A DNA stretch of 33,221 nt from UBA1413 sp964567485 (GCA_964567485.1 CAZMMX010000034.1:1-33221), one strand, 5' to 3'; positions 16,188 through 25,212 are shown, counted from the stretch's first letter. The notes: a model not told the origin generated them from the sequence alone. Made by a program: numbers and translations.

Positions 16188-16604
16188 TCAGGCCGTTCGC
16201 GGCAGTTTCAGGGCCAGCAGCAGGATGACCAGGGCTACAATGGCCGTGACCGGCTGCATCCAGGAGACATAGCCAATAATGGAAAGCTGCACCGCCAGCC
16301 AGCCAAACACCACGGCCACCGCCAGAAAAGCAGCCATCCGGGCATGCCGCGAACGGACAAAGGCCAGTATGGCGGCGGTGAGGAAGGCCCCTCCCACCAC
16401 CACAAAAAGGAAAATTCCGGGAATCAGATAATTCCGGAAGGGCGAACCCTCCAGCCATTCCAGGGGCACCCCTTCGGCACCGGCCATGGCGTAATAACCC
16501 CCACCAAAGGCATTCAAGGCGGCAAACGCCAACAACACTCCCATACTGTACCGGACCATCTTTTTGTCAGCATGCATCGTTTTTCCCAAAGTTTTGTCGT
16601 TCAT
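16188..16604 (-). CDS. Four-helix membrane protein, unrecognised
   Basis: A 138-aa hydrophobic protein with about four transmembrane helices: VRYSMGVLLAFAALNAFGGG, YLIPGIFLFVVVGGAFLTAA, ARMAAFLAVAVVFGWLAVQL and VTAIVALVILLLALKL. The first loop carries GGGYYAMAGAEGVPLEWLEG. The overall plan resembles small uncharacterised membrane proteins common in Bacteroidota and Actinobacteria. An ATG at codon 16 (MVRYSMG) is another possible start, since the first 15 residues are hydrophilic. The 151-nt space upstream to the CPBP gene shows no clear promoter box. I infer no function. Confidence 0.7.
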   Translation of the reverse strand: MNDKTLGKTMHADKKMVRYSMGVLLAFAALNAFGGGYYAMAGAEGVPLEWLEGSPFRNYLIPGIFLFVVVGGAFLTAAILAFVRSRHARMAAFLAVAVVFGWLAVQLSIIGYVSWMQPVTAIVALVILLLALKLPRTA

Positions 16605-16755
16605 TTTCCTATATGTTAATTGGTTTTTCCATCACACCCGGCTATGGGGTCGTCAACATTTACTCTTACACCCCAAACAGATATCACATTGCTATCACCC
16701 GATTCATTGGTTCAGGCACATTCCTCTTTTGCCCAGATTATGGAAACTAAAGGGA

Positions 16756-17505
16756 TTATAATAGCCCAAGGCTAATGGCTATAAAAGCCGGTCCGTTCAT
16801 GGCCGCGTGCATGATCACCCCCGTCCAGGAGTTTTGGGTCTTCTGGACCACCAACGACTGAATAAAAATGAGGGGAAGCAGGGTAACCAGAAGCTGCCAG
16901 CCAAAGGCTATATGAAATAATCCCCACCCGAATCCGTGAAACAGCCATGCATATTTGCCCAGGGCGGCTTCCTGCCGGGGGAGCATTACCCCTCTCCACA
17001 GAAACTCCTCACCGAAGATATTCAGGATCCAGTAAGGTAACCATACCAGCAGCAGCCAGTAACGACCCTTTGACAGTGGTTCAAAGGCCATGAAGGGGGG
17101 CGAATGATCGAACTGTCCGGCCACCAGTTCCACCCCTTTCAATGCCAGACCACTCAACAGGGAAACCGCCGCCAGTCCGGCCACACACCAAATCCATTCC
17201 TTCCTGCCCATTCTCCGGAATCTCAGGCGATCGCGCCACAATCCGGGCCGGCACCATACACCCTCCTTCTTCAACAAAAACACTCCCAGGAGAATAAGCG
17301 GCATAAAAATCCCCAATCCGCCGACGACGAACCAGAAGAAAATAATCTCCATCCCGGTAATCCGGCTCAGCCAGGGAATCACAAATTTCGTTTGAAGGTG
17401 CATCAGGATTCCGGCGCCCACAAAAATCAGCAGCGAATCGGGAATTCCCAGCTTCCTGAGCGGGAGGTCAGGTTTTTGAGGATTTCTTGACGGAGAAGCC
17501 TTCAT
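16756..17505 (-). CDS. CPBP-family intramembrane metalloprotease
   Basis: A 249-aa polytopic membrane protein of the CPBP/Abi (Rce1-like) family. All three signature motifs are present: E166-E167-x3-R171 (EEFLWR), F-x3-H198 (FGWGLFH) and H233-x3-N237 (HAAMN). These residues form the active site of the intramembrane protease Rce1; bacterial members are linked to protein maturation, immunity to self-made bacteriocins, or membrane stress, but the substrate here is unknown. Helices are seen at about 24-45, 54-78, 104-122, 148-165 and 185-225. The small membrane protein at 17518 is 12 nt upstream on the same strand, so the two are almost certainly one unit. No peptide precursor gene is recognisable beside it. 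Confidence 0.92.
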   Translation of the reverse strand: MKASPSRNPQKPDLPLRKLGIPDSLLIFVGAGILMHLQTKFVIPWLSRITGMEIIFFWFVVGGLGIFMPLILLGVFLLKKEGVWCRPGLWRDRLRFRRMGRKEWIWCVAGLAAVSLLSGLALKGVELVAGQFDHSPPFMAFEPLSKGRYWLLLVWLPYWILNIFGEEFLWRGVMLPRQEAALGKYAWLFHGFGWGLFHIAFGWQLLVTLLPLIFIQSLVVQKTQNSWTGVIMHAAMNGPAFIAISLGLL

Positions 17506-17517
17506 GAATCAGTCAGT

Positions 17518-17748
17518 TTATTGAATTTTCTTCATTTTCTGCCGGAAGTAAACGGCAGCCATCACCCCGGCAATGATCAGCACCAGCCAGTTAAAGGAGA
17601 TGGTCGCCACCTCAAAGCGGTAACTCCGGTCCACACCGTATTGGACCAAAGACGCCGCCAGGGAGACGATGGTCAGAATAAAGGGCAGGGCCAGAATCCG
17701 CTTCAGGTTTTTCTCCAAACCGCTCTTCCGCGAAAAGGTAAGGGCCAT
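17518..17748 (-). CDS. Small two-helix membrane protein upstream of the CPBP protease
   Basis: A 76-aa protein with a basic N-terminus (SRKSGLEKNLKR), TM1 (ILALPFILTIVSLAASLVQY), a short loop and TM2 (WLVLIIAGVMAAVYF), ending KMKKIQ. No family recognised. It is 12 nt before the CPBP gene and probably translated with it. A substrate or partner of the protease is possible but nothing in the sequence proves it. The 174-nt space on its upstream side contains no other gene. Confidence 0.65.
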   Translation of the reverse strand: MALTFSRKSGLEKNLKRILALPFILTIVSLAASLVQYGVDRSYRFEVATISFNWLVLIIAGVMAAVYFRQKMKKIQ

Positions 17749-17893
17749 TAAAAACAGGTAAAGGTTTTAATATTTGTACGACTGTTGAAGTTATCATTAC
17801 AAATAACAGAATCCTATAATGTTACCCCTGAAGTGATAATCGCCATCCGACCATAAAATCAGAACAGGCACCGGGAGTGAAACCATGCCCGAT

Positions 17894-17913
17894 GTCTCAG
17901 GCCTAGTTGAGAC
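17894..17913 (-). terminator. Weak hairpin after the CotH gene
   Basis: GTCTCA (17894-17899) pairs with TGAGAC (17908-17913) around an 8-nt loop just past the CotH stop codon. No T-run follows on the minus strand, so termination is only a possibility. Confidence 0.3.
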
Positions 17914-17922
17914 TCCTTTGCT

Positions 17923-20900
17923 TCAAGGCTGAATCCTGACCACTTTCTGCCGGAAGATACCTTCCGGGGTTTCTCCGATCAAAAGATAGACCCCCGGCGT
18001 CAACCCTGATCCTTCAACGGGACAGGAAAAACTCCCGCCAGGCAGGTATCCCTGATAGACCTGCTGCACCACCCTGCCCTGCAGGTCGGACAGATAAACA
18101 CTGACCTCCCCGCTTTTACTGCTGGACAGTCGCAAAGTCGCCGACGCCGCAAAGGGATTCGGAAAGAGCGCTCCGGTGATGCCGTTTTCCTCCTCTTCGT
18201 TGGTCGCCACCTCCCTGACCGCGGTCACTCCTTCCTCCCGGAAAACAGCGGTCACAAAGGTGTCGCCTGCCGGCTTCAGCGACAACACAGGAGTGTCGGT
18301 CTTATAGCCCCCCGACTCCCACCTGACAAAGACATAGCCGGGGGCGGGAACCGCCTCCAGGCGCAGCGGCATGTTCCGGAAATACTTGCCCTGCCAGGGA
18401 TAGGGATGGGCCGCCACTCCCCTGGTCTCAGGGGTCAGCGCTATCGTGTTGACCACCACATGGCCTTCCTCCTCTCCGGAAATATCCACCGTCAACCGGT
18501 ATTCCGCAGCCAGCCCGAAGAAATTCCGCAGGTGGGTCCTGGCAAACCCGGGCCGCTTAGCCGCAAAATTGAGCATCACAGAGATGTTGTTATTCCAGGA
18601 GGAAAGACTCGAGGGAATATTCCACCGCCCCATCTGCCGCTCCATCTCGGGCGCTATGGCCTCTTTCATCCCGTTGATCACGCCATGGACCTCTTCAGGC
18701 AGGAAGGCCGTGTTGAGCTGATCACAGAAACAGGTGATGAAATCTGTTTTAAACTCCTCATTTTCCAGAAGTCTGCGGAAGAGAAAGGTGGACCAGGGGG
18801 GATTGGGCCAGTCAGGACCGTCGGTGCGCGTGGTAAAATCCATCATGTCGAGGCTGTACTCGTCGGAACGGTAAATTCCGAAGGAGTAATCGGCATCAAA
18901 GAGAATCCACCGCCACCGGCCATCACGCCCCGGTCCGGCTTCGGGAAGATACTCCGGAGTCTGCAGCCGCCAGTACTTGATGTTGTTGCCCGGCCAGTCG
19001 GTGTTCACCATGAAAATCTCAGAAATCATATAATCACGGAAGCTCTCCGTATCCATCCTGTCCTTCACCCACGCATAATGAGCCGCTTCGCTGACCCCGT
19101 TCAGGGTGATGTAATCGATCATTTCCGCATAGTGGCTGTTGTCGCCCTCGTCAACGGTCATGTTCCCTTCGAGTATGTCGAGTTGCTCCTCGTTCACCCC
19201 GAATTTTGCCGACAGAAAATACTTGTCAACCCTTTCCCTGATATTGTGAATTCCCCAATACTCCCCGTTGATGAAGAGCACAGAGGGCTGGGTGGCCTGG
19301 GTTTCGAAACGGAGGTGGCTCACCATCTCCTGCAAGGCAGCATCGCGGAACAGGGTATACCAGATATCATTCCCCGAATTGCGCAGGATGATCCTTTTGT
19401 AGGAAGTGTATGGACGGCTGGCGAAAAAGGGATAATCGAGCGTGGACTTCCCATATTCATTGCGGGAATATAGGCGCAGGCTCTTGAAAGGATTGGAATT
19501 GGACCAGTTACCATGGATCCTGACCCCTGTATTCTGTCCCAGCCACCTGATACCCGCGGTGTCGAACAATTCGATGTGGGCAGGCACCTCCCAGTCGTCA
19601 CCCTCGCGGTGATAGTTCGCAGAAACACCACCGTCGGCTATACCCTGGGGATTCGCGGAACGCCAGTTCTCAAAGTCACTGCCGGCCACATATATCCCCT
19701 TGTTAAAATCAAAAAAGGCATCTTCCTGAACATTCAGGGAGATAACCGGCAAGGGGTAAGGATTGACGCCCCCGCTTCTGATAAAGTAGGTGTGGGAAAT
19801 CACAGGACTGGGAAGGGCGCCTTCACGGGTGGCCCGGGCTCTCACGACCACCGCCTTCTCCACGGGTGCCGAAGGCAAATACCAGGGATTGGCATCATAA
19901 GTAGACGAAATGAGGGAGATTTGGTTGGCCTCACCCGACCGGTCGGTCACCGTCAACGGGGAACCATACACATAACTGCGGAAAGTGCGGAATAACAAAG
20001 GACCGGCAGAGGTTCCGGGCTCCTTGCGATACTGGTTCCGGTAAGGGTAACTGGTCCCCAGCAGGTTGCCCGCCGAAGGAAGAGAACCGTCGAGGGAATA
20101 GACAATGCTCACCCCTTCCGCAGTGGATGAGAAACTCAGCTCAAAGGGAGAAGCATAAAACCCTCCCGCATGGGAAAAGAGCGGCGGAGGTAGGATCTCG
20201 GAATAGCTGGCGGTACTGTTGGCCGCCCCGGGTGTCGGCTGATCAAAGAAGGCCAGCTCCCCACCGGCTGCCACGCCCCGTGAAATTCCCGGGATCAGCA
20301 CTACGGCAGCCATTTCACTCACCTTTTCCCCTCCGGAATCGGTCAGCACCAGGGTCTCCCCCTCGGCACTGATGCTGAAACTGGTATGCAGCTCCCCCTC
20401 TGTCCAGAAAAGATGCTCCCCCTTCATGGGGAACTCCCGGGTGCCATCAGGCCATTCCCAGCCCACCGACAGATGGTCTCCCCCCGTGCCCTCCTTCGAC
20501 AGGGCCATGATATAGTACATTTTACCCTCTTCGAGGGTGACCGGTGACGATTTCTGGGAGGGGAACTTGTTCCACTCCCCCGGAAGGGTCCATTCGGGAA
20601 CCCCGGCAATGAGCTGCAATCCGGCAGCGGTAGTGTCGCTGCTGAGCCACAGCTCCCCGTTATCGTCACTGGCCAGAGAGAAAAAATACTCTCCCGACAC
20701 CGGCGCCTTCAGGTAGCCGTGCATCCGCTGTCCGTAATTATTCGACTCATCGACGGGAGCCTCAAAGGAGCGGTGGAAAAGCTGACGGCTGGCAGGATTA
20801 CCAGGATAGGAAACATGCCCCGTCAACGCCGAAACGACAGTACCATAGATTCCGGCATACACTTCCCTCCTGACTCCGGAAACCCAACTTCCGGGCTCAG

Positions 20901-21198
20901 GACGGTAGTCCTTGCCCGAAGCCCATACCACCAGGTACTCCCCGCCAGAGAGGGTGACCGCCGGAAAAACCCACTTGTAAGGTTTTCCGGGATTGTCGGA
21001 AAGCCCCCACCCCTCCAAAGAAACGGCCTCATCGCCATCATTGTAAAGCTCAATCCAGTCCGAGAAATCCCCCTCCTCATCGGCAATGGTGGAGGCATTC
21101 GACGACATGAATTCGTTGATCCTGATTCCCTGGCCTGGCGCCTGCAGGAAAGACACAAAGAGGAACAACAAGGGTATGGTGAAAAGAAATCTCTGCAT
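17923..21198 (-). CDS. T9SS-secreted CotH-kinase-family protein with lamin-tail and PA14 domains
   Basis: A 1091-aa multidomain exported protein. I start it at the ATG at 21198, where the signal peptide MQRFLFTIPLLFLFVSFLQA begins; an ATG eight codons earlier is possible. In order: lamin-tail domain (about 25-105; IRINEFMSSNAS, DWIELYNDGDE), PA14-like domain (about 115-245; GEYFFSLASDDNGELWLSSD), an Fn3/chitobiase-C-like region (about 325-470; SIVYSLDGSLPS), CotH domain (about 485-860; GIHNIRERVDKYF, NTDWPGNNIKYWR, WRWILFDADYSFG), a repeat-type beta domain, and a T9SS type A sorting domain (LFPNPF ... GVYLL ... KVVRIQP). CotH of spores is a protein kinase; the exported Bacteroidota forms may bind or modify glycans or proteins outside the cell, which is unproven. 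It follows the S9 peptidase by about 50 nt, probably in one transcript. Confidence 0.93.
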   Translation of the reverse strand: MQRFLFTIPLLFLFVSFLQAPGQGIRINEFMSSNASTIADEEGDFSDWIELYNDGDEAVSLEGWGLSDNPGKPYKWVFPAVTLSGGEYLVVWASGKDYRPEPGSWVSGVRREVYAGIYGTVVSALTGHVSYPGNPASRQLFHRSFEAPVDESNNYGQRMHGYLKAPVSGEYFFSLASDDNGELWLSSDTTAAGLQLIAGVPEWTLPGEWNKFPSQKSSPVTLEEGKMYYIMALSKEGTGGDHLSVGWEWPDGTREFPMKGEHLFWTEGELHTSFSISAEGETLVLTDSGGEKVSEMAAVVLIPGISRGVAAGGELAFFDQPTPGAANSTASYSEILPPPLFSHAGGFYASPFELSFSSTAEGVSIVYSLDGSLPSAGNLLGTSYPYRNQYRKEPGTSAGPLLFRTFRSYVYGSPLTVTDRSGEANQISLISSTYDANPWYLPSAPVEKAVVVRARATREGALPSPVISHTYFIRSGGVNPYPLPVISLNVQEDAFFDFNKGIYVAGSDFENWRSANPQGIADGGVSANYHREGDDWEVPAHIELFDTAGIRWLGQNTGVRIHGNWSNSNPFKSLRLYSRNEYGKSTLDYPFFASRPYTSYKRIILRNSGNDIWYTLFRDAALQEMVSHLRFETQATQPSVLFINGEYWGIHNIRERVDKYFLSAKFGVNEEQLDILEGNMTVDEGDNSHYAEMIDYITLNGVSEAAHYAWVKDRMDTESFRDYMISEIFMVNTDWPGNNIKYWRLQTPEYLPEAGPGRDGRWRWILFDADYSFGIYRSDEYSLDMMDFTTRTDGPDWPNPPWSTFLFRRLLENEEFKTDFITCFCDQLNTAFLPEEVHGVINGMKEAIAPEMERQMGRWNIPSSLSSWNNNISVMLNFAAKRPGFARTHLRNFFGLAAEYRLTVDISGEEEGHVVVNTIALTPETRGVAAHPYPWQGKYFRNMPLRLEAVPAPGYVFVRWESGGYKTDTPVLSLKPAGDTFVTAVFREEGVTAVREVATNEEEENGITGALFPNPFAASATLRLSSSKSGEVSVYLSDLQGRVVQQVYQGYLPGGSFSCPVEGSGLTPGVYLLIGETPEGIFRQKVVRIQP

Positions 21199-21249
21199 GG
21201 TCATAGTGTATACGACCTGCAATATACAGAAAATGAAGAGAAATCAGGG

Positions 21250-23391
21250 TTATATACCATTCCGGTCGATCAGAAAGGCATACTGAAAGGCGAGTTCCCT
21301 GAGGTAATCATAACGGCCTGTGGCCCCTCCGTGACCCGATTCCATATTGGTTTTCAGCAGGATAATGTTATGATCGCTCTTCAGGGTGCGCATTTTGGCC
21401 ACCCACTTGGCTGGCTCATGATAACTCACCTGGGAGTCATTAAGGCCCGCCGTGGCCAGAATATTCGGATAGGCCACCGGCTGCAGATTGTCATAGGGGG
21501 AATAGGACCTGATATAGTGGTAGGCCTCCTCTTCAGTGGGGTTTCCCCATTCCTCGTACTCCTGGGTGGTCAGCGGCAACGTCTCATCGAGCATGGTGTT
21601 GACCACGTCGACAAAGGGGACATTGGCCAGGACCACATTGAAGAGATCGGGACGCAGGTTGACCACGGCACCCATCAGCAGTCCCCCGGCACTCCCCCCG
21701 CGGATACCTAACAACCACGGTGAGGTCAGCTTTTCCTGCACCAGGTTTTCGGCACACGCCACAAAATCAGTGAAGCTGTTCTTCTTATTCATCAGCTTTC
21801 CGTCTTCGTACCACTGCTCACCGAGTTCACTGCCCCCCCTGACCTGGGCAATGCCGTAGACATAGCCACGGTCGACCAGGCTGAAGACATTCGCCCTGAA
21901 GGAAGCATCGGTACTGGAACCATATGAGCCGTAACCCTCGAGCAACGCCGGATGATGGCCATCCCTTTTCAGATCCTTCCGGTAGACCACGGCCATCGGC
22001 ACTTTGACACCATCGGGCGCCGTGGACCACAACCGTTCGACCACATAATCATCAGGATCAAAACCCCCGGGAATCTCCTGGACCTTCAGCAAGGTCGCCG
22101 TCCCGGAGTTCACATCCAGCTCATAGGTACTCTGCGGCCGGTTCAGCGAGGAATAGACATACCGGAAGTGGTCAGACGTATATTCGGGAAGAGAGGAGGG
22201 ATAAACAGTATAGACCGGCTCCGGAAATCCCAGAACCTGGGTTTCCCCGCTCTTCGGATGAAAAATTCTGATTTCGTTCAGCCCATTGTTGCGGACCAGC
22301 AATCCCAGGAAATTTTTGTGTACCGCAAATCCCTGGAGGAGAACCTGAGGATCGTGTTCCACCACGGTCTCCCACGTTGCGGGATCACTGTAACTGGTCA
22401 GTGGCGCCCTGAAAATTTTAGCGTTGATGAACTCCTGTGTTTTGTACCTGACATAAAAACACTCTTCGTGGTGCTGTACCTGGTAATCGACGCCCTCGAC
22501 GCGGGGCAGGAATACCCGGGGTTCCTCCATGGGGTCGCCGGCGGGAATCATCCGGTATTCCGTGGTATAGCTGCTGGCGGAAGTGATGAAGATCCACTTT
22601 CCTGTTTTTTCACGCTGCACCCCGACATTAAACCTGCCGTCGTTGTCCTCGTATACCAGGGTTCCGGGGTGGCCCTCCCCCAGAAGATGACGGTAAACCC
22701 GGTATGGTCGCAGTGAAGGGGTCACGGTGGTGTAAAAAATGGTTTTATTGTCGCTGGCCCACACAAACCTTCTGATGCCGGTAATGTGTTCCTCCAAATC
22801 ACGACCGGTGGTGAGATCCCTGACTTTCAGATCGAAAAGCGCCGAAGATCCCGTGGTATTATAGGCATAGGCGGCCAGCCGGCTGTCGGGGGAGACAGAA
22901 TACCCGGCAAAAATAAAGGCCTTCTCTCCTTCTGCCATCTGGTTGACATCGAAGAGGACCTCCTCCACGGCCGTGGTGTCCCCTTTTTTCCGGCAGTACA
23001 TGGGATACTGCTTCCCCTTGATGGTCCGGCTATAATAAAGATATCCGTTGTTGGGCACCGGAACCGTCTGGTCCTCCTCCATGATCCGCCCCTTCATCTC
23101 TTCAAAGAGGGTATCCTGCAGGGCCCTGGTGTGGACCATGACCGTGTCGGCATAACGGTTTTCTGCCTCCAGATAGGCGATGACTTCCGGGTTGGTCTTG
23201 TCCTTCAGCCAGAAAAAAGGGTCAATGCGCACCTGGCCGAATTCCGTGAAGGTATCGGGAACGGCGGCTATCATGGGCGGTGCCGGAAATAACTCTTCAC
23301 CGGGAATTACGGCGGTTTTGGAACTCCTGAAACAGGAAGTAAGCATTGCCGTGATGGTAATCAAAAACAGGAAAAAGCGAAAAGGTCTCAT
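21250..23391 (-). CDS. S9A oligopeptidase-B-like serine peptidase, lipoprotein
   Basis: A 713-aa prolyl-oligopeptidase-family enzyme with the length usual for oligopeptidase B. The catalytic triad is complete: S567 in GIRGGSAGG, D652 in GLNDSQVSY and H687 in ESGHGGATGRYD. Residues about 50-430 form the seven-bladed propeller that limits substrates to peptides, and the rest the alpha/beta hydrolase domain. Oligopeptidase B cleaves after Lys/Arg in short peptides; whether this one keeps that preference cannot be told from sequence alone. A type II signal peptide is present, with lipobox LTSC (Cys20), so it should be anchored in the envelope rather than cytoplasmic as in enterobacteria. It lies between the CrtW-like gene and the CotH gene on the same strand, with 50- and 50-nt spacings. 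Confidence 0.95.
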   Translation of the reverse strand: MRPFRFFLFLITITAMLTSCFRSSKTAVIPGEELFPAPPMIAAVPDTFTEFGQVRIDPFFWLKDKTNPEVIAYLEAENRYADTVMVHTRALQDTLFEEMKGRIMEEDQTVPVPNNGYLYYSRTIKGKQYPMYCRKKGDTTAVEEVLFDVNQMAEGEKAFIFAGYSVSPDSRLAAYAYNTTGSSALFDLKVRDLTTGRDLEEHITGIRRFVWASDNKTIFYTTVTPSLRPYRVYRHLLGEGHPGTLVYEDNDGRFNVGVQREKTGKWIFITSASSYTTEYRMIPAGDPMEEPRVFLPRVEGVDYQVQHHEECFYVRYKTQEFINAKIFRAPLTSYSDPATWETVVEHDPQVLLQGFAVHKNFLGLLVRNNGLNEIRIFHPKSGETQVLGFPEPVYTVYPSSLPEYTSDHFRYVYSSLNRPQSTYELDVNSGTATLLKVQEIPGGFDPDDYVVERLWSTAPDGVKVPMAVVYRKDLKRDGHHPALLEGYGSYGSSTDASFRANVFSLVDRGYVYGIAQVRGGSELGEQWYEDGKLMNKKNSFTDFVACAENLVQEKLTSPWLLGIRGGSAGGLLMGAVVNLRPDLFNVVLANVPFVDVVNTMLDETLPLTTQEYEEWGNPTEEEAYHYIRSYSPYDNLQPVAYPNILATAGLNDSQVSYHEPAKWVAKMRTLKSDHNIILLKTNMESGHGGATGRYDYLRELAFQYAFLIDRNGI

Positions 23392-23441
23392 AAGCTTAAA
23401 TTGTTACATTATTCTACAAACCAAACAGGGTCAGGTATCTT

Positions 23442-23896
23442 TCAGAGATCATGTCGTCCACCAATTTGTAAAACCCGGCTTGTCTTCATCCGGTAGAGCT
23501 GCCACCAGGGAGTGCGCGGCGATGCGTGATGTTCGTAANNNNNNNNNNNNNNNNNNNNNNNNNNNNNNNNNNNNNNNNNNNNNNNNNNNNNNNNNNNNNN
23601 NNNNNNNNNNNNNNNNNNNNNNNNNNNNNNNNNNNNNNCTTCATCTTGGGATACCACATTCCGGCATACAGGAAGGTGACCACCATGCCCATAAGATCGT
23701 TCACCTTGCGGTTGGGGCTGACCGTACCATGCATGGCATCGTGGGCCGTAATGAACAGTCCGGTGAAAAGGTAGGCCTGTACCACCAGATGTATCCATAA
23801 CCAGATGCCGGAAGGATCAACCGGCAGAAACAGAAACATCCAAAACAAATGCCCACCCCAGAGTAACAAGACCAAAAGAGCAATAAGAAGTCCCAT
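23442..23896 (-). CDS. crtW: CrtW-type beta-carotene ketolase / fatty-acid-desaturase-fold protein, interrupted by assembly gap
   Basis: Both ends of the gene are visible, and the middle is lost in the N run. The N-terminal part (23639-23896, 86 aa) has hydrophobic helices and the first di-iron histidine motif, H52-D-A-M-H56, in ITAHDAMHGTVSPNRK, then a YAGMWYPKM helix end. The C-terminal part (23442-23538) contains EHHASPRTPWWQLY, which matches the last histidine box and PWW of CrtW ketolases (usual form HHxxPxxPWWxLP). CrtW adds the 4-keto group to beta-carotene in the membrane. The two parts lie in different frames across the 100 N, which shows the gap length is arbitrary, not that the gene is broken. 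A carotenoid hydroxylase or another desaturase-fold enzyme remains possible. A -7 box lies at 23919-23926. Confidence 0.8.
23539..23638. other. Assembly gap (100 N placeholder) inside the crtW-like gene
   Basis: Exactly 100 N. The coding parts on either side need different frames, and the protein is over 100 residues shorter than normal CrtW, so the real missing piece is probably some 300 bases or more. Confidence 0.95.
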
Positions 23897-23918
23897 CCTG
23901 TCTGTATTTCAGGTTTTA

Positions 23919-23926
23919 CAAATATA
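23919..23926 (-). promoter_or_regulatory. -7 box of the crtW-like gene
   Basis: On the minus strand TATATTTG matches TAnnTTTG fully, 23 nt before the ATG at 23896. No TTTG is found at the expected -33 spacing, so the promoter is only half supported. Confidence 0.45.
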
Positions 23927-24068
23927 GGTGTGTCAGCCGGTTTAGGAGCCTGTCTTCACCCTTAAAATCAACATAAAAGGACAAAACAGCCTCTCCTCTC
24001 CTGAAAAAAAGAAAATATTCTCCTATTTTTACAGCACAACCGGTTTTTTCACTAATTCAACCGACCAC

Positions 24069-24203
24069 ATGCAATACCCATGGTTCATTTATGCACCCAC
24101 CGTAATGAAATTGCGAAGCTATTCGCTGCGGTCGCGGAAAACCGACGATAACCGCAAAATTAACCACAGGGGCCTTACCACTGTTTCACTGAAATTACCA
24201 TAG
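24069..24203 (+). CDS. Short ORF carrying leader-like element, copy 2
   Basis: A 44-codon ORF ending in TAG 20 nt before the GH26 start. Its first 21 codons (24069-24131), pattern MQYPxxIYAPTxMKxxxYSLR, match the first 21 codons of giant protein B (9631-9693), with 14 of 21 residues identical and five silent base changes among the 16 differences. After that point the two diverge: here a hydrophilic, basic tail (SRKTDDNRKINHRG) replaces the signal peptide. No Shine-Dalgarno is obvious. It may be a translated upstream peptide that influences the mannanase, a decayed gene end, or a conserved DNA/RNA element whose coding look is secondary. It is the only gene-like object in the 327-nt space 23897-24223. 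Confidence 0.45.
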   Translation: MQYPWFIYAPTVMKLRSYSLRSRKTDDNRKINHRGLTTVSLKLP

Positions 24204-24223
24204 CACCCATATACTTTATACAG

Positions 24224-25204
24224 ATGAATTTCCTTTATTATTCATTAGTGGCCATTTTCCTTTTTCTTTCCACTTCCGTGCCGGCCCTTGAACCACGGAA
24301 GCTGAGCAATCCCGAAGCCTCCAGAGAAGCGGTAGCCCTGTATCGCTATCTGCAGGATATGAGCGGCAGGAAGATCCTGTCGGGACAGATGCTGGTCCCC
24401 TGGGGAGGCAACGAACTGGAGTACCTGAAGGAAAAGACGGGCAGGCAGCCTGCGGTGATGGGAGTGGATTTCATTCACCAGCGCGATAATGAGAATGAGG
24501 TGCGGCTGGCCGTGGAATGGTGGAAATCGGGGGGCATCCCCACCATCATGTGGCACTGGGGAGCGCCAGCGGTCGGCGAAGGATACGAAAACAGCAAAAA
24601 ACCCATTGAGATTGACCGCTGCTTCGAAGAAGGGACCCCCGAAAACATCGCCTTCTGGAAAGAGCTGAAGGCCAAGGCCGATCTGCTGGAGAAAACCCGC
24701 GATGCCGGCGTGCCCATCTTGTGGCGTCCCTACCACGAACTCGACGGCCACTGGTTCTGGTGGGGAAAACAGGGCCCTGAACGTTTTAAAAAGCTGTGGA
24801 TCACCATGTATGACTATTATGTCAAGGAACGGAAGCTGAATAACCTGATCTGGGTGTTGTGCTACACGGGGGACCCCAAGGGGGATTGGTACCCCGGGGA
24901 CCAGTATGTCGACATTGCCGGTGGCGACACCTATGCAGGGGCCGACGATCCCCATAAAAAGATGTACGATGAGGTGAGGGCCATCGTCAACGATCCCACC
25001 ATGCCGGTGACCTACCACGAGTGCGGCATTCCCCCGAAACCCGAAAAGTGCATTGACCAGAAGGTCATGTGGTCGTGGTGGATGCAGTGGCACACCGGTC
25101 ACCTCTACAAAACCGACGTCACCTACCTGAACGAGGTCTATCACCACGACCTGGTAATCACCCTCGACGAATTACCCGATATCATGGAGGTCTACGGAAA
25201 ATGA
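24224..25204 (+). CDS. Glycoside hydrolase family 26 beta-mannanase
   Basis: A 326-aa exported enzyme that should cleave internal beta-1,4 bonds of mannan. A signal peptide (MNFLYYSLVAIFLFLSTSVP) precedes one GH26 catalytic barrel that fills the rest of the protein, with no carbohydrate-binding module. The acid/base glutamate is E172 in RPYHELDGHWFWWG, the most typical GH26 signature, and the nucleophile is E266 in TYHECGIPP. The N-terminal part shows the usual SGQ (KILSGQMLVPWGG) and GVDFIH strands. No SusC/SusD pair or other glycoside hydrolase is in the window, so this is not a classical polysaccharide utilisation locus; it stands next to a short ORF upstream and a secreted phosphoesterase downstream (125 nt away). 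Confidence 0.95.
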   Translation: MNFLYYSLVAIFLFLSTSVPALEPRKLSNPEASREAVALYRYLQDMSGRKILSGQMLVPWGGNELEYLKEKTGRQPAVMGVDFIHQRDNENEVRLAVEWWKSGGIPTIMWHWGAPAVGEGYENSKKPIEIDRCFEEGTPENIAFWKELKAKADLLEKTRDAGVPILWRPYHELDGHWFWWGKQGPERFKKLWITMYDYYVKERKLNNLIWVLCYTGDPKGDWYPGDQYVDIAGGDTYAGADDPHKKMYDEVRAIVNDPTMPVTYHECGIPPKPEKCIDQKVMWSWWMQWHTGHLYKTDVTYLNEVYHHDLVITLDELPDIMEVYGK

Positions 25205-25212
25205 CCATTCCG

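Noticed and set aside
18406..19473. Long plus-strand ORF (355 codons) inside the CotH gene
   Set aside because: Antisense to clear CotH coding sequence; its translation has no recognisable domain and is rich in His/Pro/Arg as expected for a shadow of GC-rich coding DNA.
20719..21711. Plus-strand ORF spanning the junction of the CotH and S9 peptidase genes
   Set aside because: Opposite strand to two well-supported genes, with no family features.
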